Source: Mortierella alpina
Taxonomy: Eukaryota; Mortierellomycota; Mortierellomycetes; Mortierellales; Mortierellaceae
Direction of reading: 5' to 3'
Length of the DNA: 64,000 bases
NCBI GenBank assembly: GCA_029449245.1
Contig: JANATF010000006.1
Coordinates: 248,001 to 312,000, forward strand
The position numbers and the translations under genes were made by a program. Under the pieces are notes generated by a model. That model was not told the DNA's origin. It saw only the letters and a program-made list of their open reading frames with translations, and searched no databases. Below are positions 19,982-34,387 of the stretch, piece after piece (the first letter of the stretch is position 1; each line of letters begins with the position of its first letter).

Positions 19982-21526
19982 AACTGTATAGCGGCGAGTG
20001 GGGATGCAAGACAAGAACAAAGAGGTGGAGACGGGAGGAGGAGAGTGGAGAGATATTAAGGGAGACACGGAAGGGGTGTGGCAGCAGGGATCGGAGGGCA
20101 GAGGAGGGAAGAGGAGAGAAGAAGGACGAAGAAGGACGAGCAGGCGGACGAAGGGAATAGAGGCAAGATGTATGCAATATCTCGGACATCTCTCTTTGAT
20201 TTGATAAAACCCCCCAGATCGATTGATGGGCGAGTGACTGCTGCCTCGGGGCTGAGCACGGGCAAATCCACGTGTGTCCAGCTTGGGGACGGCTTTACAA
20301 CGAGTGCCGGATACCTCTGGCCATGATGGAGCGTTGGGACCTTGGGCCGCACTGTCCACCTCATGCAGGCTCATGCTCTACTACCCTCTCTAGCTTCAGT
20401 CTACATGCCGTATATATTTGATACAGCTTAAATTGGCGGGAAACAGACAAGGTGGGCGATGGGCGTGTGAAGGAGACAGAGGCAGAAGAGGCGGGAGGTT
20501 GGGCAAGAGTGGTTTCAAGGGTCCTTGTGTCAACAGCGCTGTCTAGGGGCGCGCGAGGGAGGAAGGATGAGACAGTTTGCAGGACCACATAGCCTCTTGC
20601 TGCGTGGCGAGCAGGCACCCAGCCCGGTGGAATGTGTCTCCTCTGTGCCCCCTATCCCTGGCCAGTGTGTTGCGCTGTCCGAAATTGCAATTTGCGCGGT
20701 GGAGGGGGGGGGAGTGTGTGGGCGAGGAGATCTGCTGGGTGCACTGGCCGAGGCAGCCTGCCTTGGTGCCACACGCAGCGTGGCGGACTTGGCTCATGTT
20801 GTTGCACCTCCTTTTGGGCTGGCTCGTTTCATCTATCTGGGTTGGACTGGGCGTCAAAAGAATGGGCAATTGCCCAATTGTCCGCTTTTTCACACACTGT
20901 CGGCTCTTTCGTTTTTGCAGATGTGTCCGATACTGACTGTACACAGGCGGCAGTACTCAGCACAGGTCCCCCTCGCTCCCCGTCTCAGTCGCTCGTCTCT
21001 CTCGTCTCTCTCGTCTCTCTCGCCGCTCTTCGTCCTTTGTCCCTTGTCCTTTGTCCCTTGTCCTTTGTCCTTTGTCCCTTGTCCTCTGTCCTCGCCCTCT
21101 CGTCTCTCTCTTCTCTGTGATGATCTGATGAATGACCCTTTTGCTGCTCCGTCCACTGCATCCCCACCCCACATCTCCCCATCGGCACCATTGATCACTT
21201 CCCAGCATCCCTAGCATCCCTCCAGCATCGCATTCATCCTCATTCACTGATTCATCACCCTGTGCCTTGTACGCCTCCTCTCGCTCCAGTCGCACTCGCC
21301 CCCCCCTCCACAGCAGCAGCAGCAGCAGCAGCAGCCACCTCGCACTCTCTCTGTCTCTCCCGCTGTCTCTGTCTCTGCCATCGACACCTGGCTCCTCGCC
21401 CCTCTCATGACCGACCCTTGCTAGCATAAAACCAGCGTCCCCATCCCCAGTTTGCCTCCTTTCCCTTCTTCCCCTGACTGTACGAAAGAACACACCAGCA
21501 GACACACGCCAGGACCAGGACACAGC
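19982..21526. promoter_or_regulatory. Long divergent upstream region with tandem pyrimidine repeats
   Basis: About 1.5 kb between LYS4 (-) and an orphan gene (+). It contains a ctcgtctct repeat (about 20993-21020) and a (gtccctt/gtccttt)n minisatellite (about 21033-21095), then a CAG run (about 21313-21335) and a TATA-like cataaaacc near 21426. A 229-codon open frame at 20525-21214 translates to repeats and low complexity and is rejected as coding. Confidence 0.5.
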
Positions 21527-24099
21527 ATGACGCTCGTCGCTCCCGCTCACATCCAGCAGCTGTCAACCGACAGAATGCACGAGCCGGCCCCCGCGCTTCT
21601 GGAACCCAAACGCTGTCTTGGATCCAGGACCCCGATGCACCTCGTTCACATCTCGAATCTCAAGCTCAATGCAGAGATCTTTTCCTCCCGCTCTCTCCCT
21701 ATCCATCGGCGCATCCTCATCAGGAACTTCCTGACGCTCCTCTACCAGCGACATCCCATCGAATGGATCGAGGAGAGTCCTGTGGACGACGAGGACCAGT
21801 GGTTGGAGCAGACCCTCTCCGCTGTAGGCATCGGCCATTCAGAGGACATGTCGGAGGTATGCCAACATGCACGTCCTCTTGGCCACTTTGACTTTGGCAG
21901 CAGCCAGTGTCTCATGTCGCGGTGACACTAGTTCGTCCTGCCTCTCTAACGGCCCGTGCTATATACTCCTTCCAATCACCTTCACTGTACTTGAAATAGG
22001 GCCACGATTACAGCTACAGCACTTACGAGGACAAGGACAAGGACAAGGACAACAGACGCAGCGACCACTACGACTATTCTTCTGCATCGTCTGTGGATAT
22101 CCTGGGGAGCGACACCGACGGCAGTCTGATGGAACTGTCGCCTGCAGCAGCTGCTGCCGCATCGGCCGTCACCCAGCGACGGAAGCCCTTGACTCTGAGG
22201 TCCACCAGGGTCCCTCTACCGCGGCCACTGTCAATGGAGCTGCCCCAGTCCCTGAATTCATATCTCTCTAATGTGTTTGATGTGGACTGGTCCGTCGGTC
22301 TCCCCAGCACCGAGGATTCCCTGTTTACAGCGAAGGCTGCAACCCCTCATCCGCGCTCTTCGCTGGCACAGTCCATAGTGGCCTCCACACTGGACTTGAC
22401 TTCAACGTCCTCGAATGCTCCTGCATCGACGGCCCTCACCTCCAAGGCATCCCCCTCTACCTCCTCCTCTGCCTCCTCTTCCTTCAGCGCATTTTCCTCC
22501 TCCTTGGCTTCGTCGTTCGCAAGGGCTTCGGGGAGAAAGCACGCCAGTGCCAGTGTGGGGCCGGAGCTAACAACGGAGAGCGGTCATCGCCACCAGGAAC
22601 GCACTTTGGAGTCAATGGCGAAAAAAACGGGGCATGGAGACTCTGTCAGCGGGAACTGCTATGGCAAGAGCGAACTCGAGGATAATGAGAGTAGCGTGGA
22701 CAGTCTCAGAGTGCAGCAGCCTTCTAATCAACCGAGCCGCAGCGATAACTTCAGCAGTGGAAAGCGATACCCTTCATCACTCAACCAGCATTCTAATAAG
22801 CCGTCTGTCGCTGCACAGAATCACAGTGGGGCCCCAAACAACAGCTTCACCGCACATGAACACAGCTACAGTCATATCCACACCGACGAAGACCCTGTGG
22901 AGACACGCTCCGAAAGGTCGTCGCCTCCGCCCAGCAGCCGATCTCCGCGATACCGCAAGCCAGAGGACCAGAAACCGCGCAGGCCTGCCACCCCGCCGGG
23001 CCGAAGGTCACCTAGAATGCCACCCGCCGAACGGGATCCACGCGAGGATGCTAACTTGAAGTCAAGGGAATCTCCAGTGCAACACCACAACCATCGCTAC
23101 CAACATGATTCTGGTGAGGAAGCAACGCTGACAAAGGAGGCGACCAGCTCAACCATATCGCATCCTTCATCTGGACCCTCAAGCATGGCGACCTACCCCC
23201 CTGAAAAGTCGGCCACAGCCATCCTGGGCTCTGAAGACGAGCAGCCTTACCTGGCTACGGCCTTGCCAGTCAGCTCTCGATACCCTCACTCCCCTCCTCC
23301 TCCACCTTATACCCTGTCCCTCGAGGACAGCCCACAGTCTGCATCGCCCATTCCGTCAGGATCTAGTAACGAGTCCTTGGCATACCCACAGCCGAGGAGG
23401 CAGGCGCAGAGCCCGTTGTTGGTACACAGTGCACCCATCACCCTTGTCAACGCCAAAGCCCAGTCGGGGTCAACAGCCGCCACCAGCCAGTATCAACAGT
23501 ATTTGGAACGCCAAAAGATGTTTGTGCGGGTCGACGACGCCAGGTCCGAATCGCGTTCGCAGGATGGAATGGGTCTCATGCGGCTGTTATCGAAGCAAGG
23601 GTCCAAGAAAAAGACGACGGTGGCTATGATCAGCGCCCCATTGCCCATCACGGCACCTCTAGAAACGACCTTGTCGTTCTCGCCTCTGCCTCCCTCGTGC
23701 CAGCCATGCCCGCCTTCTGGGGGCTTGCCGTCGAGTAGCAGCAGCTCATTATTGATGACCTCTCAGCCGCAGGATTCATCCGTCAAGCAGGACTTGGCTG
23801 TGAATCCTCGGCAGCCAGCAACGAAAAATGCGGTTAATTATTTCAAAGGCACACTCTCCTCGGTCAAGAGCGGTCTCAGTCGGTCCTCGATGATGCCTGC
23901 ACCGCCTCTGTCGACAGCGAGTAGTCTGAATGCCACCTCTGCTGCAGCAAGTACACCCCGGGTGACGCCGATGCCGACACCCTCGAGCGCAGCACCCTGT
24001 GCACCAGCGACCAGCGTTCTGCCCCACCAGCGCCACCACCGGAAGACGTCGAGTGTGACGCCGGTGCCTGTCACTGTAACGTTTGCCAAGATTACATGA
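21527..24099 (+). CDS. Hypothetical low-complexity protein with a conserved-looking N-terminal segment
   Basis: Exons 21527-21856 and 22000-24099 give 809 residues. I do not recognise a family. The first exon (110 residues) is ordinary in composition and looks folded: MHLVHISNLKLNAEIF and HRRILIRNFLTLLYQRHPIEW, ending in an acidic helix. After the intron comes YEDKDKDKDNRRS, an Ala run (AAAAAASA), Ser/Ala blocks, charged RSPR-type segments (PSSRSPRYRKPEDQKPRRP), a Pro-rich patch (SPPPPPYTLS) and Ser/Thr/Pro-rich sequence to the end. No membrane segment is seen. The architecture resembles fungal signalling or cytoskeletal scaffolds, without specific evidence. The intron has a GTATGC donor and an aatag acceptor, and keeps the frame. 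Confidence 0.75.
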
Positions 24100-24669
24100 G
24101 CAGTAAAAAATATCACCTTGTACAGTATACTAAGCAGCCTCTAGCGGACATTGAGGAGAGAGAGAGTGTGTGTGTGTGTGTATGTGTGTGGATACCAGCG
24201 AGTGGGTACATCTCCATGGTACCTCTACCAGGCTGCTGCTGCCTGCTGCTGTTCTGCCCAATTGCCACCTGGCCTTGCAGAGGACGTTGGACGAGTCCCG
24301 TCTGCTCTGCGTGGCCCAGATGAGCCGATAGGCAATGAACCTTGAATTTACACTGTGCCTGGCGGGAAAGCTCTTTTGTCTTCTTTCCCTCCCTCTCGCT
24401 CTGGCTCTCGCGCTCCTCGTTTTTCTCCTATTGCCACCCACACACCTATTCGCTCCATTGCGCCGTCTTTCTGTCTGCCTGTCCCGCCCTCTCATCCATC
24501 GCTCAGTGTCCGAGTGTCGACTGCCCCTCCATCCCTCTCCTTCTCATTCCCTTCTCCTCATCCGCATCCGCTCCTCCTCGCGCATTCCCAGCCCACGGCT
24601 CGCCCCTCCGCCCAGTCCATCCTCCCACCAACGCTATTCCATTCCCAGAGAGGACTAGGGCGAAGCCAA
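24100..24669. promoter_or_regulatory. Upstream region of FAD monooxygenase gene
   Basis: About 570 bases with a (GT)n run (about 24166-24190) and a long C/T-rich leader directly before the next ATG. An open frame continues in-frame through this leader, but its composition is that of untranslated leader. No gene is seen. Confidence 0.45.
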
Positions 24670-26815
24670 ATGTCCACCCCACGGCGACACAAAAACAGGC
24701 CCTCCAAACAAAGGCCCAACCCAAACCCATACTCCTCCGCGCCGCGCAAGAGCACACGCAACCACCATGACCGCTCCTCTAACCAGCTCCTCTTTCGCCA
24801 CCGCGTCCTCATCGTCGGTGGCAATATCCAGGGCCTCATCCTCGGCCTGATCCTCCAACGCCTCGGGATCAACTACCTGATTCTCGAGCGCTCGTGTCGC
24901 TACGGCGTCTCGTCAGGAACGACCGTGATCGGCTCCTTTGCGCTCAACCTGTTCGAGATGCTGGGGATCGTGGATCAGATCAAGAGCGTTTCCACAGAGT
25001 TGCATCGTATGAAGATTTGGACCGAGAACGGCGCACCCCAGGCCGAGGCAGACTTTACAGGGGCCGAGGCGCGGTATTCTCATAATGGGATCATTGTGTC
25101 GTGCAGGGTGCTCCAGGATGTGCTGAGGGCGCAGATTCCGACCAACAGAGTGGTCGATGGCAAGGAACTGGCACGATATGAGCAGGACTTGGACGAGGTC
25201 AGAGTCACCTGTACAGACGGCAGTGTCTTTCGTGGTGTGATTCTCGTTGGATGTGATGGCCACCAGAGCAGAGTCAGGAAGCTTCTTCACGAGGAGCAGG
25301 ATGTTCATCTCTCGGCGGCCGACAGGGCTCACTTGAATGGAACTTGCAATGTTATTGGAGCGACTCGACCGTTGCTCGGATCGACGCTCTTGGATCCAGA
25401 TACTCTGCAGAGTGTGTTTGATTTGGACTATGGTAACAACCAGGTCGTCTTTGGTCAGTCAACCCCATACTCGGTAAGTTCTTAGGGGTCTCTTGAGAAT
25501 CCTGAGAATGCAACATTTTCACACATCATTTGATGACTTTTGTTTCCCGAGGAGGAGGAGGATGCATTAAATCAAGGTATTAATCACCCCACCCCTTTTG
25601 TTTCCCTTATTCGCGCCTGGACAGTGCTGGCTTCTACCCATGCCCAACGAGCCTCGAATCAGCTGGATGATCACGTACAATCGACCGCCCGACGGAGCCC
25701 CAAGTTTCTTCGACGGAGATGGGTTGGAGCCTGACTCGAGGCATAGAGAAAACCTCGAGCAAGTCTTCTTGGATCAAGTGAGGCAAGCCATTTCTTTTTC
25801 ACTGTGCCCCCGCAAGGACTTGATATCGAGGCTCCTGATACGTTTTTTTAGGCGTTTGAAGACTAACATCCCTCCAGAAACTTTGCCTGTCCATACGGAG
25901 GCACCCTCGGCCAGCTTCTAGACCAGACGGACCCAGAGGACATGCGCAAGGTTCCTAACGAGGGACGCTTCTATGACATGTGGTACAGCGGCCGCGTGGT
26001 GCTCGCGGGAGACGGTAAGACGCAAGTTGGACATTGGTTCTGTCTACTGGACACGGCCATTGCAAGAGACCTTCTGGAAAGACTAATAACTTATTCTCGG
26101 TTTGGTGTTTTTCGACATTTTCAATTGAAGCTTGCCACGCGGTAGGAAGATTGTTCTATGCCTCACATGCAGAAGCAGCACTCTCCTTCAACGGTCCACT
26201 AACTTAAACCCCCCTCCGTCTTTTTTTCCTTCATGATTGGATCCTTATTTTTTTTTTTTAGCTTGTACCAGGCGGTGGGCAAGGGTAAGTCTTTACTATC
26301 ACCCCCCGCTCTACTCTCTTCAAGTTTCGATTTGCTCAGCATTCTGACCTTTTTTTTTTTTCCTTCTCATTTTTGCTCGGGCCTATAGAATACTGCAGGC
26401 CATGTTGGATGCTTACTCTCTAGCACCTCTGATTAAACATGCCCTCCTCGCTGGTGGGGATGCTACAGGCGAAACTCAGCTGGAGCACATCACGCTGGCC
26501 TTTGAGGGTTACTACCGTGAGCGGCATGATATTGCCAGAAATGCCGTCGTTGGCTCCGAGAACCTAGGTCGGTTGTTTTCGCAGCAACCTCCTCCACCAC
26601 CTTCTTCTACTTCTTCTGCTCCTCTTCAGGAGCAGCAACAGCAACAGCCGCCACCCTCCTCATCAGGACAATCGGAAGTGTTGAATATCACACAGTCGTT
26701 TCACTTTGATTTTGCGTTTGATTTTTTCCCAGCATGGCTGCAGCAGTATGCTGAGCGAGGGAACATGGCCCTAGGCGACGGCGAAGACGACGGCAGTGAA
26801 GATCATAGCGACTGA
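24670..26815 (+). CDS. FAD-dependent monooxygenase (UbiH/PHBH-like), micro-exon gene
   Basis: Six exons: 24670-25473, 25625-25782, 25878-26014, 26131-26141 (11 nt), 26262-26284 (23 nt), 26389-26815, giving 519 residues. A basic N terminus precedes the dinucleotide-binding fold VLIVGGNIQGLILGLILQ..LILERS. The DG-like segment is ILVGCDGHQSRVRKLL. The second FAD motif is VVLAGDACHALVPGGGQG, and it is assembled only if the two micro-exons are spliced in. That is the main support for this model. The second intron needs a GC donor (AG-GCAAGC) to keep the frame and yields DQVRNFACPYGG, as in related fungal enzymes. The C terminus has Pro/Gln runs. The substrate is unknown; such enzymes hydroxylate aromatic or polyketide-like compounds. 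Confidence 0.85.
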
Positions 26816-27086
26816 ATCTCTCGCAGAACTGATAAATAAAATCTCCCCCCCCCCCCCCAAGCATTCAGCAATGGACTGCAAAGTACTCTTAGTACATATT
26901 AAACCGATTTATTCAATGAGCACTCGATCACGGTCGGTCAGCTTGCTCCTGAAAGAGTTTGTGTATTTGCGCGCACATTAAACGACGAGTTACTCTACAT
27001 GGGGTGTTGTTACAACAAACTACGGAAAAAGAAAAAATAAAAAGAAAACGAAAGTATAAAGAAGAGAAGACCTTTTAACAACACCA

Positions 27087-31057
<3,971 letters not shown>

Positions 31058-32056
31058 TGCACTTCCTCGGTTGTCTGCCCGAGACAGAGGGTGTTTCCGG
31101 TGGGTCGGCAGTTGCAGCAGAGATGGGCGAGGTTGAAATATAGGTTGCGAATGTGGAGCAGGTCGGTTCGTACGACAAACCAAAAATATTTGTATGTGTG
31201 TAAAGTAGGTGAGGAGGGGACGACTTCAAAGTTGCTACTACAAGCGAGGAGAAGAGGATCCGTGTGGGCCAAGCTGCGGCAAGGAGGAAGAGGAAGAAAA
31301 AGCGGAGAGTCGGATGCAGCGATGGAGGGGCAATGGGATGTGCAGGAGGAATGGGTTGGGCAGAAGAGAGAGGCAGTGGTGAGGAGGATGTCAACTGGAA
31401 AGAGGATGGAGGCAAAAAAAAAAAGTCAATCCAAGAGGCAGAGCAGAGGAGAGGGTGACTGCGATTTGCATGTGGGTCAAGGATACGCACCTGCAGCAGA
31501 CAAAGTCGCGTCGTAACCTCGGACTACATGCTCTCTTCCGCCTATCGGGCTAGAATGAAGGGGCTGTCGACATCATGCAATCGTCCTTTTTCTCTGGAGT
31601 CCGTCCATGTGTTGTGCTTCGTGCTTCCACATGCGCAGTCTACCTGCACTCTGCAGGACCACTGTGGTCCTCGTCCACCATGCTGGAAGGTAGAAAAGTC
31701 GTCTTCGGTGCCGTGTCAGTGATGTCAACATGATGCCCACGCCTCTTTACTGTGCACATCCTTTGCTCGCACACTCTCGCCTCTGCTCTCCCATTCGCTT
31801 TGAATCATAATCCCCCAGAGGTGCTTGTCAAGGCCGGGTCACCTGCTGACAGGCGAATGGCGAACAACGGCTGTCCAAAAAAATATTTTCTCTTGGGTCT
31901 TGCGTCCGCACTCGTTTTCTTCGCACGCTACCCTGCACCATCCACACCGTTACCGACCTGCCCACGCAACGACATCGTTACTCGCCTATTCACCTCTCCA
32001 CCTATCCACCTATCCACGACAGGGATCAACCCCACTCTCCCATTATCAAATCCACC
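31058..32056. promoter_or_regulatory. Divergent upstream region of SNF1 and MICOS subunit
   Basis: About 1 kb without a gene. The SNF1 side carries an A/G-rich leader on the plus strand (C/T-rich on the coding strand) as seen before other genes here. Small open frames (31752-32060, 31825-32097) lack any domain. Confidence 0.5.
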
Positions 32057-33588
32057 ATGAACGATGTAAGGATCTACATATGCTCTGCACCCTCTAATCT
32101 ACTCGAATAGACTCTACCCCTCCGCTAACGGATCTCTGTCATCACAGGACGCATACCGACGCCTCAAGGCGGACCAGGAGCCCTTGCTCCCTGGCCTGGC
32201 TTATGCTGGAGCTGCGGCTGTAGGAGGATCCATCCTTGTGAACCGCATTCGTAAGTGACAGTGCAAGAGAAAAAGTAATGGTCTCGACACTTAGTCGTGC
32301 CTCGCTCACTAATAACGCTCTTACGTGGCCTTGAACAGGAAGCGTCCCCGTCAAGATATTGACCCCGCTGGCATTTGGTGCCATGGCGGGATCCTACTTC
32401 CTCCCTGCACACACAGACTTACTCAAGAACACTTGGACCCCAATGCGAATTTCGAAAACCGGAGCACCCATCGACGCCTCCGACTCGACATCGTTGCGGG
32501 ACCTCAAAAGATCTACGAACGATGCCGCCTTGGAGCTAGGAAACAAGACCGTCGAGACGGTGGACGACGTCTCTCGCCAAGCACAGGCCAGCTGGGAGGA
32601 CGTTAAGCGCAAGGGCGAAAACCTGGCTGATGCTTACCGCGAGGCTGGCAAGGATCAGGTCCACAAGGTTGTTGACGAGTCTGTCCAGGGAGCAAAGTCA
32701 TGGCTTAACCAGCAAAAGAACGAGGCTGATCGATTGTTGGATCAGACGGCGTCCATCCTGTCTGCGTCCACATCCTCTTTCCCTTCCTCTCGAAGGGACC
32801 AGTCTGAAAACACCAACAGATTCCATGATATCGATCGATCGTCGTCCGCGGCCCCAAGCCAGCTAGCCAAAGAGACGGCTTTCTTCAAAGAAAAGTCCCA
32901 GGAGCAGCCCTCGTCGTCCAGATGGTCATGGTGGAGTAAATCCGATAATGTTTCGCCCCCGAAGGCACAGGACTCCCACGCCGAAACCAACATGGTGACG
33001 GATGGTTTTGCAAACGTCAAGTCGGTCCCGAAGCGCCACGAACGCTCATCCCCCTCTTTGAATCTTAACGACGGCGAACGTGTTGTCGAAAACCTCCCAG
33101 GCAAACCCCGCAAGATTGTGGTCGATAAGGCTGTTGCATCCGCTGCGATCAAGGGACACGACAATGTTGTTAATCGCGAGGCCTTGCATGGCAGGAACGC
33201 CGAAGAGACCGCGCGCAAGGTCCACGAAAACGTCATTGACGCGACGGTACCTAGGCAGCGCCAGGGTCGAAATGAGATCCATAAGCTCGAGGTCTCGCGC
33301 CAGGCATCAGAGTCTGATATGCGCGACGGCCAATTTGTTGTCCGAGAGATCAGGAACAAGGATGAGGTGCCCCAGCGAGTTCGACGAGGCAGTGCCATCA
33401 AAAAGGATAAATCTCATGGACTGCAGAACCTAGAGAAGCGTGCCCATATGCTGTACGATGGCGTTGAGCATCTCGAGCACAGTATCAATAAGCGGGTTCA
33501 AAAGGCATTGGAGGAAGAGGCCGAGTTTTGGCATCAGCAGTCGTTGAAGGAAGAGGCCAATGCGCGCGCAGGCGAGCGAGCAATGTAA
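32057..33588 (+). CDS. MICOS complex subunit of the MIC26/MIC27 (apolipoprotein O) type
   Basis: Exons 32057-32065 (9 nt, MND), 32148-32250 and 32339-33588 give 453 residues. The apolipoprotein-O fold is at the N terminus. LPGLAYAGAAAVGGSILVNRIR and KILTPLAFGAMAGSYFLP form two short Gly/Ala-rich membrane helices (about 20-40 and 43-60), as in Mic26/Mic27/APOO of the mitochondrial inner membrane. These proteins regulate cristae-junction architecture and bind cardiolipin. Amphipathic helices follow (DVKRKGENLADAYREAG, SVQGAKSWLNQQKNEADRLLDQ), then a long charged C-terminal extension ending in a coiled coil (MLYDGVEHLEHSINKRVQKALEEE) that yeast homologs lack. Exon 2 ends in phase 1 (CGC ATT C), and the codon is completed by GA of exon 3. 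Confidence 0.85.
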
Positions 33589-34387
33589 AAAAAGAGGTTC
33601 CTTAGTTCGTCGTGTTCATTGGGTTGTACATAGTTATGGCGTCTGAACAAAATGCAGATATAAAAGGCGCAGCATGAAAAAACCAGTGTAGTGTTCGCCG
33701 CCATGGAATACGTGCAGATCCCAGCATCATCGCTGCCAAGGTTGTAGTCTGCTATAATCGGTTATGGTTGGGCTTTTTTTTTTGAGGCTGTGGCCAAGCT
33801 TACAGGTGGCCTAAGATCTCCGTGGGAGTGCCAGAGTGTTGGCGAGTTCCTGAGGAGTAGATGCTGTACATGTACCCAAAGGGAGCCCCCGGACCTGACT
33901 GCTTGGTAGGCACTTGGCATGGTTCCCATCTCTTGGCCCAGAGAGAGACGAGGGAAAAAGAGAGAAGTGTTTGGATGTATGTATTGTGTGATATGTGAAC
34001 CGTGGACCTGTTCTGAACCCTTTAAATAATACGTGCACAGTGTCTGAGTGTTCCCCCTTTTCTCCCCCGCCTTTGCCTCTTCGTTTCCGTTCTCTCCATT
34101 CGCCTCTTCTCTCCATCCCCCATCCGTTGTTGCCAGAGTCCCACTCTCCATCGCGACCACACCCACGGATAGATCCTCCACTCGGCGACCGACCCTCGTT
34201 CTCGCCTTCTCTCTCAATCTCCTTCTCCATCCACACAGCCTTGCGTTCGTTTCACCAACGTAAAAACGAAAAAAAGTCTCCCCCCACGGCACTGTTGAGC
34301 ATTCGCCCAAGGACCTCTTAATTAACCAACAGCGACCTTTAATTGCACTTCGGCCCTTCGAATCAGTCATCAGATAACATTGCCGCC
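33589..34387. promoter_or_regulatory. Upstream region of ATG26-like gene
   Basis: About 800 bases. The right half is a C/T-rich leader ending gataacattgccgcc before the ATG. A taaata element (ctttaaataata) near 34018 may serve as TATA. A 202-codon minus-strand open frame (33762-34370) is antisense to this leader and is rejected as coding. Confidence 0.5.

Noticed and set aside
21000-21095. Regularly spaced repeats considered as a CRISPR-like array
   Set aside because: Units are 7-14 bases of pure pyrimidine without unique spacers; a eukaryotic minisatellite.
20525-21214. 229-codon plus-strand open frame in the LYS4 upstream region
   Set aside because: Its second half is translation of the gtccctt minisatellite; no domain.
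33762-34370. 202-codon minus-strand open frame upstream of ATG26
   Set aside because: Antisense to a C/T-rich leader, which creates open Arg/Glu/Gly-rich frames; no domain or promoter.
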